Of a DNA stretch of 64,000 bases, positions 46,138-54,098 are shown piece after piece. The stretch's first letter is position 1, and the number at the start of each line of letters is the position of its first letter. This DNA is from Bryobacterales bacterium (GTDB lineage: Bacteria > Acidobacteriota > Terriglobia > Bryobacterales > Bryobacteraceae). The stretch lies in contig JADJWL010000003.1 of assembly GCA_016716385.1 (NCBI GenBank), forward strand, positions 1 to 64,000, given 5' to 3'. The notes under the pieces were generated by a model. That model was given only the letters and a program-made list of their open reading frames with translations, was not told the DNA's origin and searched no databases. A program made the translations under genes and the position numbers.

Positions 46138-48582
46138 CTAGAGTGTATCCCCTCCGCTCTGTTCATTCGCGGCGCCGTGTACCAGCATCAGGTCGAGAAG
46201 CAGCTTCGTTAGTCGTGTACGACTGGCGGCGTGAATTCGTTCCGTCTCACCGTCAACCACGACAAGAACGGGATCGCGGCTGTCCAGAAGCCTCGCCACC
46301 GCCGGACTCCGCGTCAGGGAAGCCAGCTCCCCGACCACGCCGTTCGCATTGAACCACAAGAAACCGGAGTTGTGCAGGCCGGCGTTCACCGGGAACCACT
46401 GCCGGAATTCGGCGGAGCGCTTCAGCGACGAGCCTGCGTCGCGGATCGCGATGGCGCGAATCGCCAATGCCCGGTCCATCGAAGCGATCAGGTAGCCGCG
46501 GTCATAGGTCCAGTAGAGAGAGGCCGGAGTACCGGCGCTTCGCAGCGTCATCCAGGTGCGGCCGTCGACGGTTTCCCGGCTCAGGGTTCCCTGACGGCTA
46601 GCCTGGTCGGGCGGCAACCGGCGATTGAACGCATCCACCAGGCGGCGCGCGCTGTCATCCAGAGCACCCGGATTCATCACCTCCAGCACCGCAACCCAGC
46701 CCGGCGCCGGCAAGGTGGCACGCTCGATGACAAAGGAGAAGTCCGTGCCGAGCGACGACGCTATGTCGGCGCCGATGTCAATGCCGGTCCCCGCCTCGAA
46801 CTGGCGAAGGTCCGCGAGGAGCGGGCCATCTTCGCCGGCAACGGCAAGCATCTCATCAAAGGCCTGGCGCGGATCGCGAGTGGATCCCGAAAACGCGGCG
46901 ATCGCTTCCGAAGAGATGTATTCAGCCGACCCCGCCGAACCGGGCGCCGCCAGCCAGGAGGCCATGCCCGTGCGCGCCCCTTCAAAGGAGAGGGTGACGT
47001 CCAACTCATCGCGGCTGCCTCCCGAGCCTTGCTCAAACAACAGGTAGCGCATGCCGGACAAGCCCAACAAACGGCTTGGCGTGCCTTGCCGCGCCGCCGC
47101 ACCGAACGCCGTGGTGTCGATCGCGGCGAGCCAGCTCACGCCACGCTCGTAGCGGCTGGCGATCTCCGCCGCGAAGGGCGAAGATGCGCCGCCCCCGAGA
47201 CGGGCGGCCATCTTCTCCAGGTGCGTCTCACTGCCGGAGATCAGCAGCAAGTCCTGCGAGATCCGGTACGGGATGGTATGATCCTGGCCTTCCATCAGCC
47301 GCGCAATCGCATCGCGCAGAGAGTCCTGGCGGTCAGGCTGAATGTGCGCCATCAGGAGCGCCGCCGGCTCGCGGTTGCCCGTTGCATCCACCTCCACGTT
47401 CACGACAAACACGACCTCCGCACCGAGAAGAGGCGTGATCGCCTGGATGCGGTAGAGCATGTCCCGCAGCCTCTGCCCGCGCTCGGAAGACCACCACTCG
47501 TTCAGCGTCTCATTCTCGCGGGCGCGCTGATCCATCAGGCGAAGCGCCTCGCGGATCGTGCCGTCAAGATTGGGAATCGCGAAGTAGACCAACGTATCGG
47601 CAGGCAAATACGGCAGCAGTTTCGCTTCGGTGCGGGCGGCCGGTCCGGGCATCGCGGCAAGCTGCTTCTCGATGTCGACGAGCCCGGCCAGCAGCGAGAA
47701 GTATTTTTCCTTTTCATCGCTCCACGAAATGGCCTGGCTGATGCTGACTTGTTCCAATGCACGGCTGGTGGCGGCTTGCTTGCCGGCGGCGACCAGACCT
47801 GTCGACCCGGGCTTTGAGACTTCGACCGATCCCTCCACAACGGAAACGAGCGAGCCGGCCGTGCCGCTCGAGACCGCGAAGATCGTGCCCTTGACCGAGG
47901 CGACCGAGTCGCGTGTGGCCACGCGCAGACGGCCGCGGCGCTGCCCGGCGGCTTCGACGATGATGTCGCCACGATCGAGTTGGATGGTGTTGCCGCTCCA
48001 GGCCCCTTGTACGGCGATTTCGGTCCGCTGATTCATTTCCACGCGGGAGCCGTCGGCAAGCTGCAAGACGGCGCGGGAATCCGCGGTCGTCCGAACCACA
48101 TCGCCTTCGAGCAGCGTCGCGCCGGGCTGCAAGGCGCCCGTTGGAAGCTTCTGCAGATTGCCCGCCACCGAAACGACCGTGGCTCGCGGCCCCGATGGCG
48201 CAAGCGCCGAATCGATGCGGTCGCTGCCGAGATACGTCACGGCCAGCAGAACTCCCGCGGCCACGGCCCCGCGCGCCCAATTCGGCCAACGGGTGGGCCG
48301 GAGTTCAGGCATGGCGATGACCTTCCGCTCGCCCTTGGCCTCGGCAAGCGCGCGGCGGCAGTCGGCACAACGCCCCAGGTGATCGTCGGCCAACAGACGC
48401 CGCGATGCCGTGAGCCGGCCGGCAAGGTAGTCTCCAAGCTGCGGCCGGAACTCACCGCAAGCGATAGACGTCGAACCAGCCAGCTTGCGCCAGACGCGCT
48501 CGCGCGCACCCGCGGAATCACCGGCGGTCCCGCCTTCGTGGCGCATCTCCTTCAGCAGTTCGTCGAAGCGTTCATCAGTCAT
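46138..48582 (-). CDS. Anti-sigma/FecR-domain membrane protein with large outer region
   Basis: An 814-residue protein. The N-terminal zinc-finger anti-sigma motif has His68, Cys72 and Cys75 (DDHLGRCADC). A single transmembrane helix lies at about 103-118 (GAVAAGVLLAVTYLG), a FecR-type domain at about 135-275 (GDVVRTTADSRAVLQLADGS, SVASVKGTIFAVSSG), and a large beta/alpha outer region from about 300. It should hold the ECF sigma at the membrane and respond to an outer signal. It lies 13 nt downstream of its sigma gene. Confidence 0.88.
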   Translation of the reverse strand: MTDERFDELLKEMRHEGGTAGDSAGARERVWRKLAGSTSIACGEFRPQLGDYLAGRLTASRRLLADDHLGRCADCRRALAEAKGERKVIAMPELRPTRWPNWARGAVAAGVLLAVTYLGSDRIDSALAPSGPRATVVSVAGNLQKLPTGALQPGATLLEGDVVRTTADSRAVLQLADGSRVEMNQRTEIAVQGAWSGNTIQLDRGDIIVEAAGQRRGRLRVATRDSVASVKGTIFAVSSGTAGSLVSVVEGSVEVSKPGSTGLVAAGKQAATSRALEQVSISQAISWSDEKEKYFSLLAGLVDIEKQLAAMPGPAARTEAKLLPYLPADTLVYFAIPNLDGTIREALRLMDQRARENETLNEWWSSERGQRLRDMLYRIQAITPLLGAEVVFVVNVEVDATGNREPAALLMAHIQPDRQDSLRDAIARLMEGQDHTIPYRISQDLLLISGSETHLEKMAARLGGGASSPFAAEIASRYERGVSWLAAIDTTAFGAAARQGTPSRLLGLSGMRYLLFEQGSGGSRDELDVTLSFEGARTGMASWLAAPGSAGSAEYISSEAIAAFSGSTRDPRQAFDEMLAVAGEDGPLLADLRQFEAGTGIDIGADIASSLGTDFSFVIERATLPAPGWVAVLEVMNPGALDDSARRLVDAFNRRLPPDQASRQGTLSRETVDGRTWMTLRSAGTPASLYWTYDRGYLIASMDRALAIRAIAIRDAGSSLKRSAEFRQWFPVNAGLHNSGFLWFNANGVVGELASLTRSPAVARLLDSRDPVLVVVDGETERIHAASRTRLTKLLLDLMLVHGAANEQSGGDTL

Positions 48583-48595
48583 GGCATAGACTCCT

Positions 48596-49132
48596 TTAGC
48601 GGCTCAGAAGCGTTCGCAGGGCTGCCCGAATGCGATGGAGCCGGCTGGCAACCGTTCCGGGTTCGAGGTCCAACAGAAAAGCCAACTCATCGTACGAGTA
48701 GCCTTCCAGGTAGCAGAGGACGAGCAATTCCGCGTCGCCGGGCGGGATCTTCGCCAGAGCCCGCCGCAGGCGTACTTTGAGCAGCGCCGTGCCTTCCTCG
48801 GAACCGCCTTCTTTGGAAGCGTAGTCACGGCCTTCGTCGATCGCCGCTGCCGGCAAGACGGACCTGCGGCGCAGCAAATCGAGCGAGGCGTTGGTGGCGG
48901 CACGGCGAAGATAGGCGGCCGGGGAGCGGTTGGGATCGATCGTGAGCCCGCGGTCGAGGATGCGCAGAAACACGTTCTGCAGCACGTCTTCGGCGTCGGC
49001 CGGATTGCCCATGACCCGCAACGCCGTCTGGTAAACGGCGTCCGCGTGGTGCTCGTAGAGATCGTCGAATCCCGGGGGCAGTGTCGTCACAGGAATCGGT
49101 TCGGCCGTGCTCGCCAAGCCCGCTGCTTCCAT
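48596..49132 (-). CDS. ECF sigma factor, second set
   Basis: A 178-residue sigma-70 family factor: region 2 (DLYEHHADAVYQTALRVMGN, DAEDVLQNVFLRILDR), a short linker, and region 4 (KIPPGDAELLVLCYLEGYSY, DELAFLLDLEPGTVASRLHR). The start ATG at 49132 follows GAGG at 9-nt spacing; GTG at 49147 is possible. With the FecR-like gene it forms a cell-surface signalling unit. Confidence 0.9.
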   Translation of the reverse strand: MEAAGLASTAEPIPVTTLPPGFDDLYEHHADAVYQTALRVMGNPADAEDVLQNVFLRILDRGLTIDPNRSPAAYLRRAATNASLDLLRRRSVLPAAAIDEGRDYASKEGGSEEGTALLKVRLRRALAKIPPGDAELLVLCYLEGYSYDELAFLLDLEPGTVASRLHRIRAALRTLLSR

Positions 49133-49304
49133 TTTGACCGTCCTCACCCCGCTATACGCGGCCTGAGGCCGAATAATTGCAGTGTGGCAGCGTTTTTTTG
49201 CGATGGGACTGATCCGAGCCGGGAGGGTGGCTCCCGCACCCCGGCGTGCTCGATTCTTCCCCTGAAGACCGTGTGGTTCCCGATCGGCGGAGGTCCTCGA
49301 TACG

Positions 49305-49384
49305 ATCGGCCGATCTGTCCCGCTTCGAGATCGCCTGTATTCCGATCAAGGATGCGCAGTTTCCGCCCGAAGCCGCTGCCTTTT
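49305..49384 (+). pseudogene. Relic of a DUF362 gene 3' end
   Basis: In the region between the sigma gene and the DUF2934 gene a stretch reads ADLSRFEIACIPIKDAQFPP then EAAAF, closely matching the end of the intact DUF362 protein (ADLSRIEIAGIPLEDARFPF then EAAAL) encoded near 42.1-42.2 kb. About four of five bases agree over the 80 bp by eye. The stop is lost and nothing upstream resembles the rest of the gene. The rest of 49133-49430 shows no gene. Confidence 0.65.
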
Positions 49385-49437
49385 CATCACCTTTTCTTAC
49401 CTTTTTCAAGTATTCGCCAACTGGGAGAAACCCTAGT

Positions 49438-49451
49438 AGTACAAAAGTACT
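49438..49451 (+). promoter_or_regulatory. Palindrome and promoter-like region before DUF2934
   Basis: AGTAC-AAAA-GTACT is a perfect 5-bp inverted repeat with a 4-nt centre, centred about 65 nt before the DUF2934 start. A candidate -10 box TAGAAT lies at 49460-49465. The spacing puts the palindrome across the -35 position (TAGTAC, 17-nt spacer), where a repressor would block initiation. The shape is reminiscent of BlaI- or PadR-type operators, but no specific regulator is in the window. Confidence 0.45.
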
Positions 49452-49510
49452 GACTGCGGTAGAATCATAAGAAACAGTAGCTGGATCCACGGACTTGGAG
49501 CGTGTTTCTT

Positions 49511-49717
49511 ATGGAACCGGTACCAACAGCGACGATTGGACAACCCGATGCTCTCACCGGGTTCGAGTTGATGGTCGCGGAGCATTCCGCCCCGGGATAC
49601 GAAGAAATCGCCAGGCTCGCGTATTCCTATTGGGAGGAGCGAGGATTTCAGGGTGGCTCAGCCCTGGAAGACTGGTTGCGCGCGGAGGAGGAGCTTCGCC
49701 GCCGGGAGGCACTCTAA
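49511..49717 (+). CDS. DUF2934 protein
   Basis: A 68-residue protein with the short DUF2934 pattern at its C-terminal end: IARLAYSYWEERGFQGGSAL, then DWLRAEEELRRR. The function is unknown; the family is common in soil bacteria, often as small acid proteins. The ATG at 49511 was chosen; GTG at 49502 is an alternative. TAATG overlap with the DksA-like gene shows coupled translation. Confidence 0.88.
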   Translation: MEPVPTATIGQPDALTGFELMVAEHSAPGYEEIARLAYSYWEERGFQGGSALEDWLRAEEELRRREAL

Positions 49718-50115
49718 TGGCACGCCCCAGGAAGGGCTCGCGAGAGATTTCCCCTGTCGCCTCGCATCGCTCCGCGCTCCTGGCGCGCCGGGCCGAGATT
49801 CGCGGATCGCTCGCCGCACCGCCGGAAGAGGAACCCCTCATCGGCCAGCCTTGCGACGAAGATCAGGCGCCCGCCCTGCACGACGTCTTTGTCGTCGAGG
49901 AGATCAACTCGCGTTCCCGCCAGGAATTGCTGCTGATTCAGCGCGCCTTGGAGCGGATTGAGAACAAGAAGTATGGGATTTGTCTCGATTGCGGCGAGCC
50001 GGTTCCGCCGGCGCGTCTGCGGGCCATCCCATGGACGGAATTTTGTGTGACCTGCCAGGAGGAGTGGGACCGGTCGCGGTCCGCGATCGATGCGTTTCCG
50101 GATGAGGCGGCCTGA
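49717..50115 (+). CDS. DksA/TraR-family zinc finger protein
   Basis: A 132-residue protein with a C-terminal DksA/TraR C4 zinc finger: CLDCGEPVPPARLRAIPWTE, then FCVTC. A preceding coiled-coil segment (SRQELLLIQRALERIENKKY) fits the family. DksA-type proteins bind RNA polymerase in the secondary channel and modulate transcription; this short, basic N-terminal variant could be a stress form. Translated with DUF2934. Confidence 0.9.
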   Translation: MARPRKGSREISPVASHRSALLARRAEIRGSLAAPPEEEPLIGQPCDEDQAPALHDVFVVEEINSRSRQELLLIQRALERIENKKYGICLDCGEPVPPARLRAIPWTEFCVTCQEEWDRSRSAIDAFPDEAA

Positions 50116-50163
50116 CGCCCCAACCGGAGGCTGAAGCCAACCAGTGCAAGACAACCGGGAGGA

Positions 50164-50658
50164 ATGAGTCCTGTGCCCAGTGTTCATCCGATCGACCTGA
50201 CGCTCCAGCCCGACCGAATTGTGACGGCAATGCTGATTAACCCTGCCGAAGAGGACCATTCAGCCTTGCGGCGCATCTTCGCGCGAACCAAGTGGGAACT
50301 GTTCTCCTCGTACTCCTGCGAGGAAGCGTGCCGTGTCTTGCACACCAGACGGATTTCCGTACTTGTCACTGAAAAGGACCTGCCGGACGGCGACTGGCGG
50401 TCGATGCTCGCGGCGTCGGCCAGGTACCCGGCGGCGCCGAAAGTGGTGGTGACGTACCGGTTTTCGGAAGTCCACCTCCTGCGCGACATCATCGAAGGCG
50501 GCGCCTATGACATCCTGGCGAAGCCGTTCCGGGATGTGGAAGTCACGCGCGTGATCTCCTTCGGGTGGCAGCAGTGGCTGCGCGAGCGCCGTGCCGCGGA
50601 CTCGCGGAAGATACCCCGCGCGGTCGGTACGCCGCACGCGGGACGCGCCATAGCTTGA
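50164..50658 (+). CDS. Receiver-domain-like protein without phosphoacceptor Asp
   Basis: A 164-residue protein with the response-regulator receiver layout: NPAEEDHSALRRIF at strand 1, SVLVTEKDLPDGDW at the strand 3 site, and DILAKPF with the conserved lysine. The position that normally holds the phosphorylated Asp is Glu (VTEKDLPDG). There is no output domain. It may be locked in an active-like state or sense by other means. GGAGG lies one nucleotide before the ATG at 50164, too near; GTG at 50173 has better spacing. It follows the DksA-like gene by 48 nt. Confidence 0.75.
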   Translation: MSPVPSVHPIDLTLQPDRIVTAMLINPAEEDHSALRRIFARTKWELFSSYSCEEACRVLHTRRISVLVTEKDLPDGDWRSMLAASARYPAAPKVVVTYRFSEVHLLRDIIEGGAYDILAKPFRDVEVTRVISFGWQQWLRERRAADSRKIPRAVGTPHAGRAIA

Positions 50659-50710
50659 GACCCACCCGGGGATTGGTCCTATCGTGGCACAAACCCGGCC
50701 GCCGTGGGGA

Positions 50711-51601
50711 CTAGGCTAGCCACAGCCAGGCTGCGCCACGCACCCCGGAGGAATCTCCGTGCGTCGGCGGGCACAGCGCCGTCACCACGGAATCGGAGAA
50801 CACGTAGGCGCCCCAGCGCCGCGGCACTTCCTCGTAAAGATACGTGAGGTTGCCCATCCCGCCGCCCAGCACGATCACGTCCGGGTCGACGATGTTGATC
50901 ACGTGTGCCAGCCCGCGGGCCAGGCGGTCCGCATAGCGGTCGAGCGCCGCCCGCGCCTCCGGAGTGGCGGCTTCGGCGATCTCGTGCGTCGTCAGGTCCT
51001 CGCCGGTAGCGCGCCGGTAGTCAGCCGCCAGCGCCGGACCCGACACCCACGTTTCGACGCAGCCGTGCTTGCCGCAATAGCAGGCCGGCCCCGGACGCTC
51101 GTCGTCGCGCGGCCACGGGAGCGGATTGTGTCCCCACTCGCCGCCGATCCCGTTCACGCCGCCCAGCACTTCCCCCCGCACAACGATTCCGGCGCCCGTC
51201 CCGGTGCCGATGATGACCCCGAAGACGACCTCCGCGCCCGCTCCCGCGCCGTCGTGCGCTTCCGAGACCGCGAAACAGTTGGCGTCGTTCTGCAGCCGCA
51301 CCGGCCTGCCCAGGACCTCCGCCAAGTCCCGATCCAGCGGCTTGCCGATCAGCCACGTCGAGTTGGCGTTCTTCACAAGGCCGGTCTGCTTCGAAACGGT
51401 CCCCGGAATGCCGACACCCACCGTACCGGTTCTGCCGGTTTTCGCCTCACATCCGGCCACCAGATCCCCGATCATCCGAATGACGCCGTCATACTCCTTC
51501 GGCGTCGGCGCCCGGACGCGCGCGCACAACTCCGCTCCGGTCGCCGGATCGAGCGCCGCCAGTTCCGTCTTCGTCCCGCCAAGGTCTATTCCAATCCGCA
51601 T
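50711..51601 (-). CDS. ROK-family sugar kinase
   Basis: A 296-residue ROK kinase: MRIGIDLGGTKTELAALDP with the phosphate-binding loop, the LQNDANCFAVSEAHDGAGAG catalytic-Asp region, and the zinc motif with His and three Cys (GEWGHN...PACYCGKHGCVE). It phosphorylates glucose, fructose or N-acetyl-hexosamines; which one is unclear. The start was set at MRIGIDLGG rather than the longer frame at 51631. Divergent from the FAD oxidoreductase. Confidence 0.92.
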   Translation of the reverse strand: MRIGIDLGGTKTELAALDPATGAELCARVRAPTPKEYDGVIRMIGDLVAGCEAKTGRTGTVGVGIPGTVSKQTGLVKNANSTWLIGKPLDRDLAEVLGRPVRLQNDANCFAVSEAHDGAGAGAEVVFGVIIGTGTGAGIVVRGEVLGGVNGIGGEWGHNPLPWPRDDERPGPACYCGKHGCVETWVSGPALAADYRRATGEDLTTHEIAEAATPEARAALDRYADRLARGLAHVINIVDPDVIVLGGGMGNLTYLYEEVPRRWGAYVFSDSVVTALCPPTHGDSSGVRGAAWLWLA

Positions 51602-51648
51602 GATTGCTATACTACGAAAACGCCCGAACAAGGAAACGAAAAGGCCCG

Positions 51649-53103
51649 GTGAATGTGATCATCGGCGCGGGACCGGCAGGTCTTAGCGCGTCTTTGGAAT
51701 TGTCGCGACACGGTGCTCCCTCATTGGTCCTGGAAAAGGACGACGTGGTGGGCGGGCTTGCTCGCACCGTCGCATATAAGGGGTACCGTTTCGATATCGG
51801 CGGGCATCGATTCTTCACCAAAGTTCACCTTGTCGAGCGCCTGTGGCGGGAACTTCTCGGAGAGGACTTCCTCACCCGCCCGCGCGCATCCCGCATCTTC
51901 TACCGCGGCCGCTACTTCCAGTACCCGATTGAGCCCTTCGATGCCTTGCTCGGGCTCGGCCCGTGGGAGGCTCTGCACTGCACCCTGAGCTACCTCCGTG
52001 CGCGAGTGCTTCCCCGTCCCTCCGAAGAGAGCTTCGAAGACTGGATCGTGAACCGCTTCGGCGACCGGCTCTACAAGACGTTCTTCAAGACCTACACGGA
52101 GAAGGTCTGGGGGATGCCCTGCACCGAGATCCGGGCGGAATGGGCGGCGCAGCGGATCAAGGGACTCAGCGTCGCCTCGGTGCTGATGCATGCCTTGCGC
52201 CGGAACGGATCGCAACCGCTGAAGACGCTCATTCACGAATTCCAGTACCCCCGCCTGGGTCCCGGCATGATGTGGGAGCGCGCGCAGGCCGAAGCGGAGC
52301 GGCTTGGCGCCCGCGTTGTGTTCAACGCCCCGGTAGAGCGGATCCGCTGGCGGCCGGGAGCGGTGACCAGCGTCGTGGCGGGCGGCCAGGAGTATTGCGG
52401 CGATCGTTTCATCAGCACCATGGCAATCCGCGACCTGATTGCCGCGCTCGATCCGGCACCGGCGGAGCTCGTCAGGGAGATCGATTCGTTCCGGTATCGC
52501 GACTTCCTGACCGTGGCGCTGATTGTCGAGGGGCCGAGCCCGTTTCCCGACAACTGGGTCTACGTCCATTCACCCGAGGTCCAAGTGGGGCGGATCCAGA
52601 ACTACAACAACTGGAGTCCGGACATGGTTCCGGAGCCGGGCATGACCTGTCTGGGCCTGGAGTATTTCTGCTTCGAGGGCGACGGCTTGTGGAAGACCCC
52701 CGACGCCAGCCTCATCGACCTGGCGAAGCGTGAGATCGCAACCCTGGGATTGATCGACGTCAGCCGCGTCGTGGACGGCGCCGTCGTCAGGATGCCCAAA
52801 GCGTACCCTGTGTACGACGGGAGTTATCAGCAGGGCCTCGAAGCCATCCGGGCCTTCCTCCGCGAAGTTCCGAACCTGCAACTCGCCGGACGCAATGGCA
52901 TGCATCGCTACAACAACCAGGACCACTCGATGCTGACGGGCATTCTCGCGGCGCGCAATATCCTTGGGGCGCATTACGACCTGTGGCGGATCAACGTCGA
53001 CGCTGAGTATCACGAGGAAGGCTACGATCTCACCGAAGAGGATGTCGCCGCACTCGGCACGACGCAGCCGCTGCAGCCGGAACGGCTGAGCCCTCGCCGA
53101 TGA
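51649..53103 (+). CDS. FAD-dependent amine oxidase/UDP-galactopyranose mutase-like protein
   Basis: A 484-residue flavoprotein: dinucleotide-binding VIIGAGPAGLSASLELSRHG at the start, DVVGGLARTVAYKGYRFDIG, GGHRFFTK, the family segment FFKTYTEKVWGMPCTEIRAE, and an NAD(P)-like C-terminal part ending NGMHRYNNQDHSMLTGILAA. Such proteins are annotated as UDP-galactopyranose mutase-like; the coupled GT2 gene supports a role in glycan synthesis. The start was put at GTG 51649; a TTG at 51604 is possible but adds an unconserved basic segment. Confidence 0.82.
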   Translation: MNVIIGAGPAGLSASLELSRHGAPSLVLEKDDVVGGLARTVAYKGYRFDIGGHRFFTKVHLVERLWRELLGEDFLTRPRASRIFYRGRYFQYPIEPFDALLGLGPWEALHCTLSYLRARVLPRPSEESFEDWIVNRFGDRLYKTFFKTYTEKVWGMPCTEIRAEWAAQRIKGLSVASVLMHALRRNGSQPLKTLIHEFQYPRLGPGMMWERAQAEAERLGARVVFNAPVERIRWRPGAVTSVVAGGQEYCGDRFISTMAIRDLIAALDPAPAELVREIDSFRYRDFLTVALIVEGPSPFPDNWVYVHSPEVQVGRIQNYNNWSPDMVPEPGMTCLGLEYFCFEGDGLWKTPDASLIDLAKREIATLGLIDVSRVVDGAVVRMPKAYPVYDGSYQQGLEAIRAFLREVPNLQLAGRNGMHRYNNQDHSMLTGILAARNILGAHYDLWRINVDAEYHEEGYDLTEEDVAALGTTQPLQPERLSPRR

Positions 53104-54098
53104 ACGGGCTGCCCGCGATCAGCATCGTGATCCCGGCCTACCGCGCCGAAGCGACGCTCCCGGCGGCGCTCGAAGCCCTCAGCCAATCAGACTTTTCCGA
53201 TTTCGAGTGCATCGTCGCGGACGACCATTCGCCGGAGCCCGCGGAGCAGCTCGGACAGCCGGGCCTGCCGGTTCGCTGGGTCCGGTTGGACCGGCAGGGC
53301 GGCGCGGCGCTGGCGCGCAACGCGGGAGCACGCGAGGCGCGCGCCGGACTGCTGGTCTTTCTCGATGCCGATGTCACCGTGCATCCCGATACGTTGGGCC
53401 GGATTGCCGATGCCCTCGGCGGGCAGCCGGACCTCGCCGCGATCATCGGATCCTACGACGACGAACCGGCCGCACCGGATTTCCTGTCCCAATACCGGAA
53501 CCTGATGCACTGTTTCTTTCACCGCACCGCCCGGCCGCGCGCGACGACGTTCTGGACGGGTTGCGGCGCCGTCCGGCGGGACTGGTTTCTGCGCCTGGGT
53601 GGATTCGATCCGGCCTTCGATGGCATCGAAGACATCGAGTTCGGCTACCGGCTCTACCATGCTGGGGCGCGCATCGCGCTCGATCCGGCGATCCAGGTCA
53701 AGCATCACAAAGTCTGGCGCCCGTGGAATCTGCTGCGCACCGATGTCCTCAGCCGCGCGGTGCCCTGGACGGATCTCATCCTCCGTGACAGGCACGTGCC
53801 GACCGATCTGAATACGTCGCCCCGGCAACGGGTGAGCGTGGTCCTCGTATGGCTGGCGCCGGTGTTGCTTTTCGCCGGACCGCCGGCAGCAGCAGCCGCG
53901 CTGGCGGCCGCGCTTCTCCTGAATCTCGAGGTGCTGGGGTTCTTCCGGCGCAAGCGAGGGCTTTGGTTCGGAGTACGGGCTGCGCCGTGGTTTCTGTTCT
54001 ACCTGTTCTATAGCGGGCTCGGGTTCGCGCTCGGCCTGGCCCGCCACATCCGGAAGCGGGTCTCGAAGACTCGAGCGGCCTCCCACTCCCCGGAGTAG
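53100..54098 (+). CDS. Family 2 glycosyltransferase with C-terminal membrane helices
   Basis: A 332-residue GT2: ISIVIPAYRAEATLPAALEA, CIVADDHSPEP, VFLDADVTVHPDTL (metal-binding DxD-like), GCGAVRRDWFLRLGGFDPAF with the ED base region GIEDIEFGYRL. Two C-terminal hydrophobic helices (about 242-270 and 290-315) anchor it. ATGA overlap with the flavoprotein. Its 3' 91 bp overlap the convergent GT39-like gene. Confidence 0.88.
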   Translation: MNGLPAISIVIPAYRAEATLPAALEALSQSDFSDFECIVADDHSPEPAEQLGQPGLPVRWVRLDRQGGAALARNAGAREARAGLLVFLDADVTVHPDTLGRIADALGGQPDLAAIIGSYDDEPAAPDFLSQYRNLMHCFFHRTARPRATTFWTGCGAVRRDWFLRLGGFDPAFDGIEDIEFGYRLYHAGARIALDPAIQVKHHKVWRPWNLLRTDVLSRAVPWTDLILRDRHVPTDLNTSPRQRVSVVLVWLAPVLLFAGPPAAAAALAAALLLNLEVLGFFRRKRGLWFGVRAAPWFLFYLFYSGLGFALGLARHIRKRVSKTRAASHSPE

